Source of the DNA: Candidatus Tectimicrobiota bacterium | GTDB taxonomy: Bacteria > JACPSX01 | DNA: 24,175 bases | Assembly: GCA_016193065.1 (NCBI GenBank) | Contig: JACPSX010000108.1 | Span: 1-24,175 of the forward strand | Reading direction: 5' to 3' | Part shown: positions 22,950 to 24,175 of the stretch, piece by piece | Layout: each line of letters opens with the position of its first letter | Numbering within the stretch: position 1 is the stretch's first letter | Notes under the pieces: generated by a model | Told to the model about the DNA's origin: nothing | The model's database searches: none | The model's input: the letters and a program-made list of their open reading frames with translations, nothing else | Made by a program: the position numbers and the translations under genes

Positions 22950-23343
22950 TTAAGACTCGCTAACCAGCGATCAAATCCGTCCTCGCCTTTCCGTCGTGGA
23001 TTCTCCCGGTCGAGTTCCCAGCGCAATGGATTGGTCGCAATATATTCCCGCATGCGGTTTAAGGATTCTTCATTGCGAATGATGTGCTCGAAATGGTTGC
23101 ATTGCCACTCGAATTTTGGGAATTCTGCCAGTCGGATGAGACGGGTAGTTACTGCCTTAAAGTACGATGTTCCCCAGTGTAGGGGCGCGATTTATCGCGC
23201 CTTCGTTTGTTCTAACTATCTGTACCACCCGCCCCGCATCGTTCAATCCCATTTTCTCGTCTTCCACCTCGCCAAATGAATTCTCTCGATTACAGGTACA
23301 GATCGTCACGAAATAGGCACCGGCTTGGGAGTAGTCATACCCC
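22946..23343 (-). pseudogene. RAYT (Y1 transposase) pseudogene, split by a REP and lacking its HUH motif
   Basis: On the minus strand 23343-23202 reads GYDYSQAGAYFVTICTCNRE, then NSFGEVEDEKMGLNDAGRVV, the family N-terminus. After the REP at 23179-23201, in another frame, 23176-22946 reads WGTSYFKAVTTRLIRL, then WQCNHFEHIIRNEESLNRMR, EYIATNPLRWELDRENP and GEDGFDRWLASLK with stop TAG. The tail carries the catalytic tyrosine (REYIATNP) but the central HUH block, about 80-100 residues, is gone and replaced by the REP. No start codon is obvious. It is therefore dead. It belongs to a different RAYT subfamily from the gene at 157-759. Nothing else is seen in this interval. Confidence 0.8.
23179..23201 (+). 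repeat. Third REP unit, inside the RAYT pseudogene
   Basis: Identical over its full length to REP 1 at 22870-22892 (GTAG plus the 8-bp stem), and the next bases (CCTT/CCTTC, then GTTTGT) also stay similar. It sits exactly where the transposase frame is broken. Confidence 0.85.
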
Positions 23344-23367
23344 GAATTTTCCTCTGTTTCCTAAATC

Positions 23368-23397
23368 TTGACAGCCGTTTGCGGATCGGGCTATTAT
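23368..23397 (+). promoter_or_regulatory. Strong sigma70-type promoter for a leaderless transcript
   Basis: A perfect TTGACA (23368-23373), an 18-bp spacer and TATTAT (23392-23397). The expected transcription start, 6-8 nt past the -10, coincides with the ATG at 23404, and no ribosome site precedes that ATG. This is the clearest consensus promoter in the window. Confidence 0.65.
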
Positions 23398-23403
23398 TTG
23401 ATA

Positions 23404-24057
23404 ATGAAAGATTCATCCCTTCAGGAGAAATCGACCGAGCGACGCTCCTTCCTCAAGAAGGGGAGCCGGACAGCAGCCGTTCTCCTGGCCGGGCTGTTCC
23501 TCCTGGGCTGCCAGGCCAGGGTGGAAACGATTCCTGTCCTCGACACTCCCGCCCATCATACCGATGTAGGAATGCGGCTTCTGGAGCGGGGCAAGCTCGA
23601 TCAAGCCCTCCGGGAATTCCGCCTGGCCAAAGCCCTCGACCCCAGATACCCGCCGGCCTACCTGGGAGCCGGGATGGTCTATCGCAGCCAGGGGGATTTT
23701 GCCAAGGCATTTGCCGAGCTTCAGGAAGCCAGGACGAATGCTCAGACGGCCGCCCAAAAGATTTCCGCCCGCGCCGAGATCATTGTGACCTACCGCCAGG
23801 CATTCCTGGCGGGGCAGGGGGAAAAAGACTGGCTCAAGATCTCGGAACAGGAGTTTGCCGAAGGGACTGCCCAGCCCGGGGACCACTCGGCCCTCTATTA
23901 CGCCATGGGCCGGGCCTACTTGACTGCCTACGAATTTCTCAAAGCCGAAGAAATGTTCCGCAAGGTCGTTTCTCGGGACGGCCCTTACGCCAGGTCCGCC
24001 TCCGCGGAGCTGGCGATTATCGAGAAGGTGAAGCAGTTCATGAGAGAGGGCCGTTAG
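23404..24057 (+). CDS. Tat-exported TPR lipoprotein
   Basis: 217 aa from ATG 23404; the upstream in-frame GTG-type extension to 23368 would overlap the promoter. Residues 12-36 combine a twin-arginine motif (ERRSFLKKG, R13-R14), a hydrophobic core (AAVLLAGLFLLG) and a lipobox with Cys36, so the protein is probably Tat-dependent and lipidated. Residues about 52-150 form TPR helices (VGMRLLERGKLDQALREFRL, AYLGAGMVYRSQGDFAKAFA) and a last pair lies near the end (LYYAMGRAYLTAYEFLKAEE). TPR lipoproteins serve as outer-membrane or periplasmic scaffolds, PilF-like or secretin-pilotin-like among others; no specific partner can be named. A further gene begins about 43 nt later and may be co-transcribed. 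Confidence 0.85.
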   Translation: MKDSSLQEKSTERRSFLKKGSRTAAVLLAGLFLLGCQARVETIPVLDTPAHHTDVGMRLLERGKLDQALREFRLAKALDPRYPPAYLGAGMVYRSQGDFAKAFAELQEARTNAQTAAQKISARAEIIVTYRQAFLAGQGEKDWLKISEQEFAEGTAQPGDHSALYYAMGRAYLTAYEFLKAEEMFRKVVSRDGPYARSASAELAIIEKVKQFMREGR

Positions 24058-24100
24058 TGCCTTCGCGACCCTGCAGCAAACGGGACTCAGGAGTTCCTCT

Positions 24101-24175
24101 TTGCCTCCATTGACGCGAAAGGGGTGGGAAGGGGTATTGTGGATCCTGAGCGGGGCCGTTGTTGTTGCCCTCCTC
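24101..24175 (+). CDS. 5' end of a further gene, cut by the window edge
   Basis: From TTG 24101, 7 nt after AGGAG (24089-24093), the frame stays open to the edge and reads MPPLTRKGWEGVLWILSGAV, then VVALL: a short basic start and a hydrophobic segment, typical of a signal anchor or signal peptide. The family cannot be told from 25 residues. It probably belongs to the same operon as the TPR lipoprotein. Confidence 0.45.
   Translation, partial: MPPLTRKGWEGVLWILSGAVVVALL

Noticed and set aside
22870-23201. CRISPR-like array from the repeated GTAG units
   Set aside because: Only three palindromic units, in mixed orientation and with unequal spacing, tied to a RAYT remnant.

Overview
The window is GC-rich chromosome from a Gram-negative, probably uncultured bacterium. 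The diderm call rests on Lol-type and Tat lipoproteins, an exported RHS protein and a complete MoxR/DUF58/BatA/DUF4175 envelope gene cluster. I cannot name the phylum; Desulfobacterota, Acidobacteriota or NC10-like lineages would fit the gene set and the abundance of REP/RAYT elements.

Layout. Positions 1-7546 are an accessory region. It holds (i) a REP-associated transposase with inverted GTGTCCCC-type flanks; (ii) a miniature secreted RHS protein with a variable C-terminal tip, followed by a small exported protein that is probably its immunity partner; (iii) a truncated ImmA/IrrE-like gene; (iv) an AT-richer operon hicA - long hicB - unknown gene; (v) a two-gene AbiE-like (type IV) toxin-antitoxin operon with a strikingly symmetric operator; and (vi) remnants of a restriction-modification locus broken by a REP-like palindrome. 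Positions 7547-19665 are one long minus-strand core operon transcribed from about 19850: DUF4175 coiled-coil membrane protein, TPR/gluzincin peptidase, MoxR AAA+ ATPase, DUF58, BatA-VWA, DUF4159 and VWA/GATase-like protein. Genes are spaced by 1-20 nt or overlap. Positions 20072-22864 are a divergent plus-strand operon: scpA, scpB, an RsuA/RluB pseudouridine synthase and an SLH-like lipoprotein. Positions 22870-23343 are REP palindromes and a RAYT pseudogene. At 23404 a Tat-type TPR lipoprotein begins, probably on a leaderless mRNA, and a further gene starts at the right edge.

Main observation. The last 20-34 codons plus the stop of the VWA/GATase gene (intact at 7547-7651) occur twice more, at 2646-2750 and 4974-5036, in the same orientation. 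The copies encode the identical peptide but differ at many bases, and every difference is silent. They therefore look like tails of orthologous genes from other lineages rather than recent local duplicates. They bracket the hicAB block and the AbiE/restriction block. This suggests that the 3' end of this envelope gene is a recurrent landing site where defence or toxin-antitoxin cargo accreted, each arrival displacing the earlier gene tail. No integrase is visible, so the mechanism is open.
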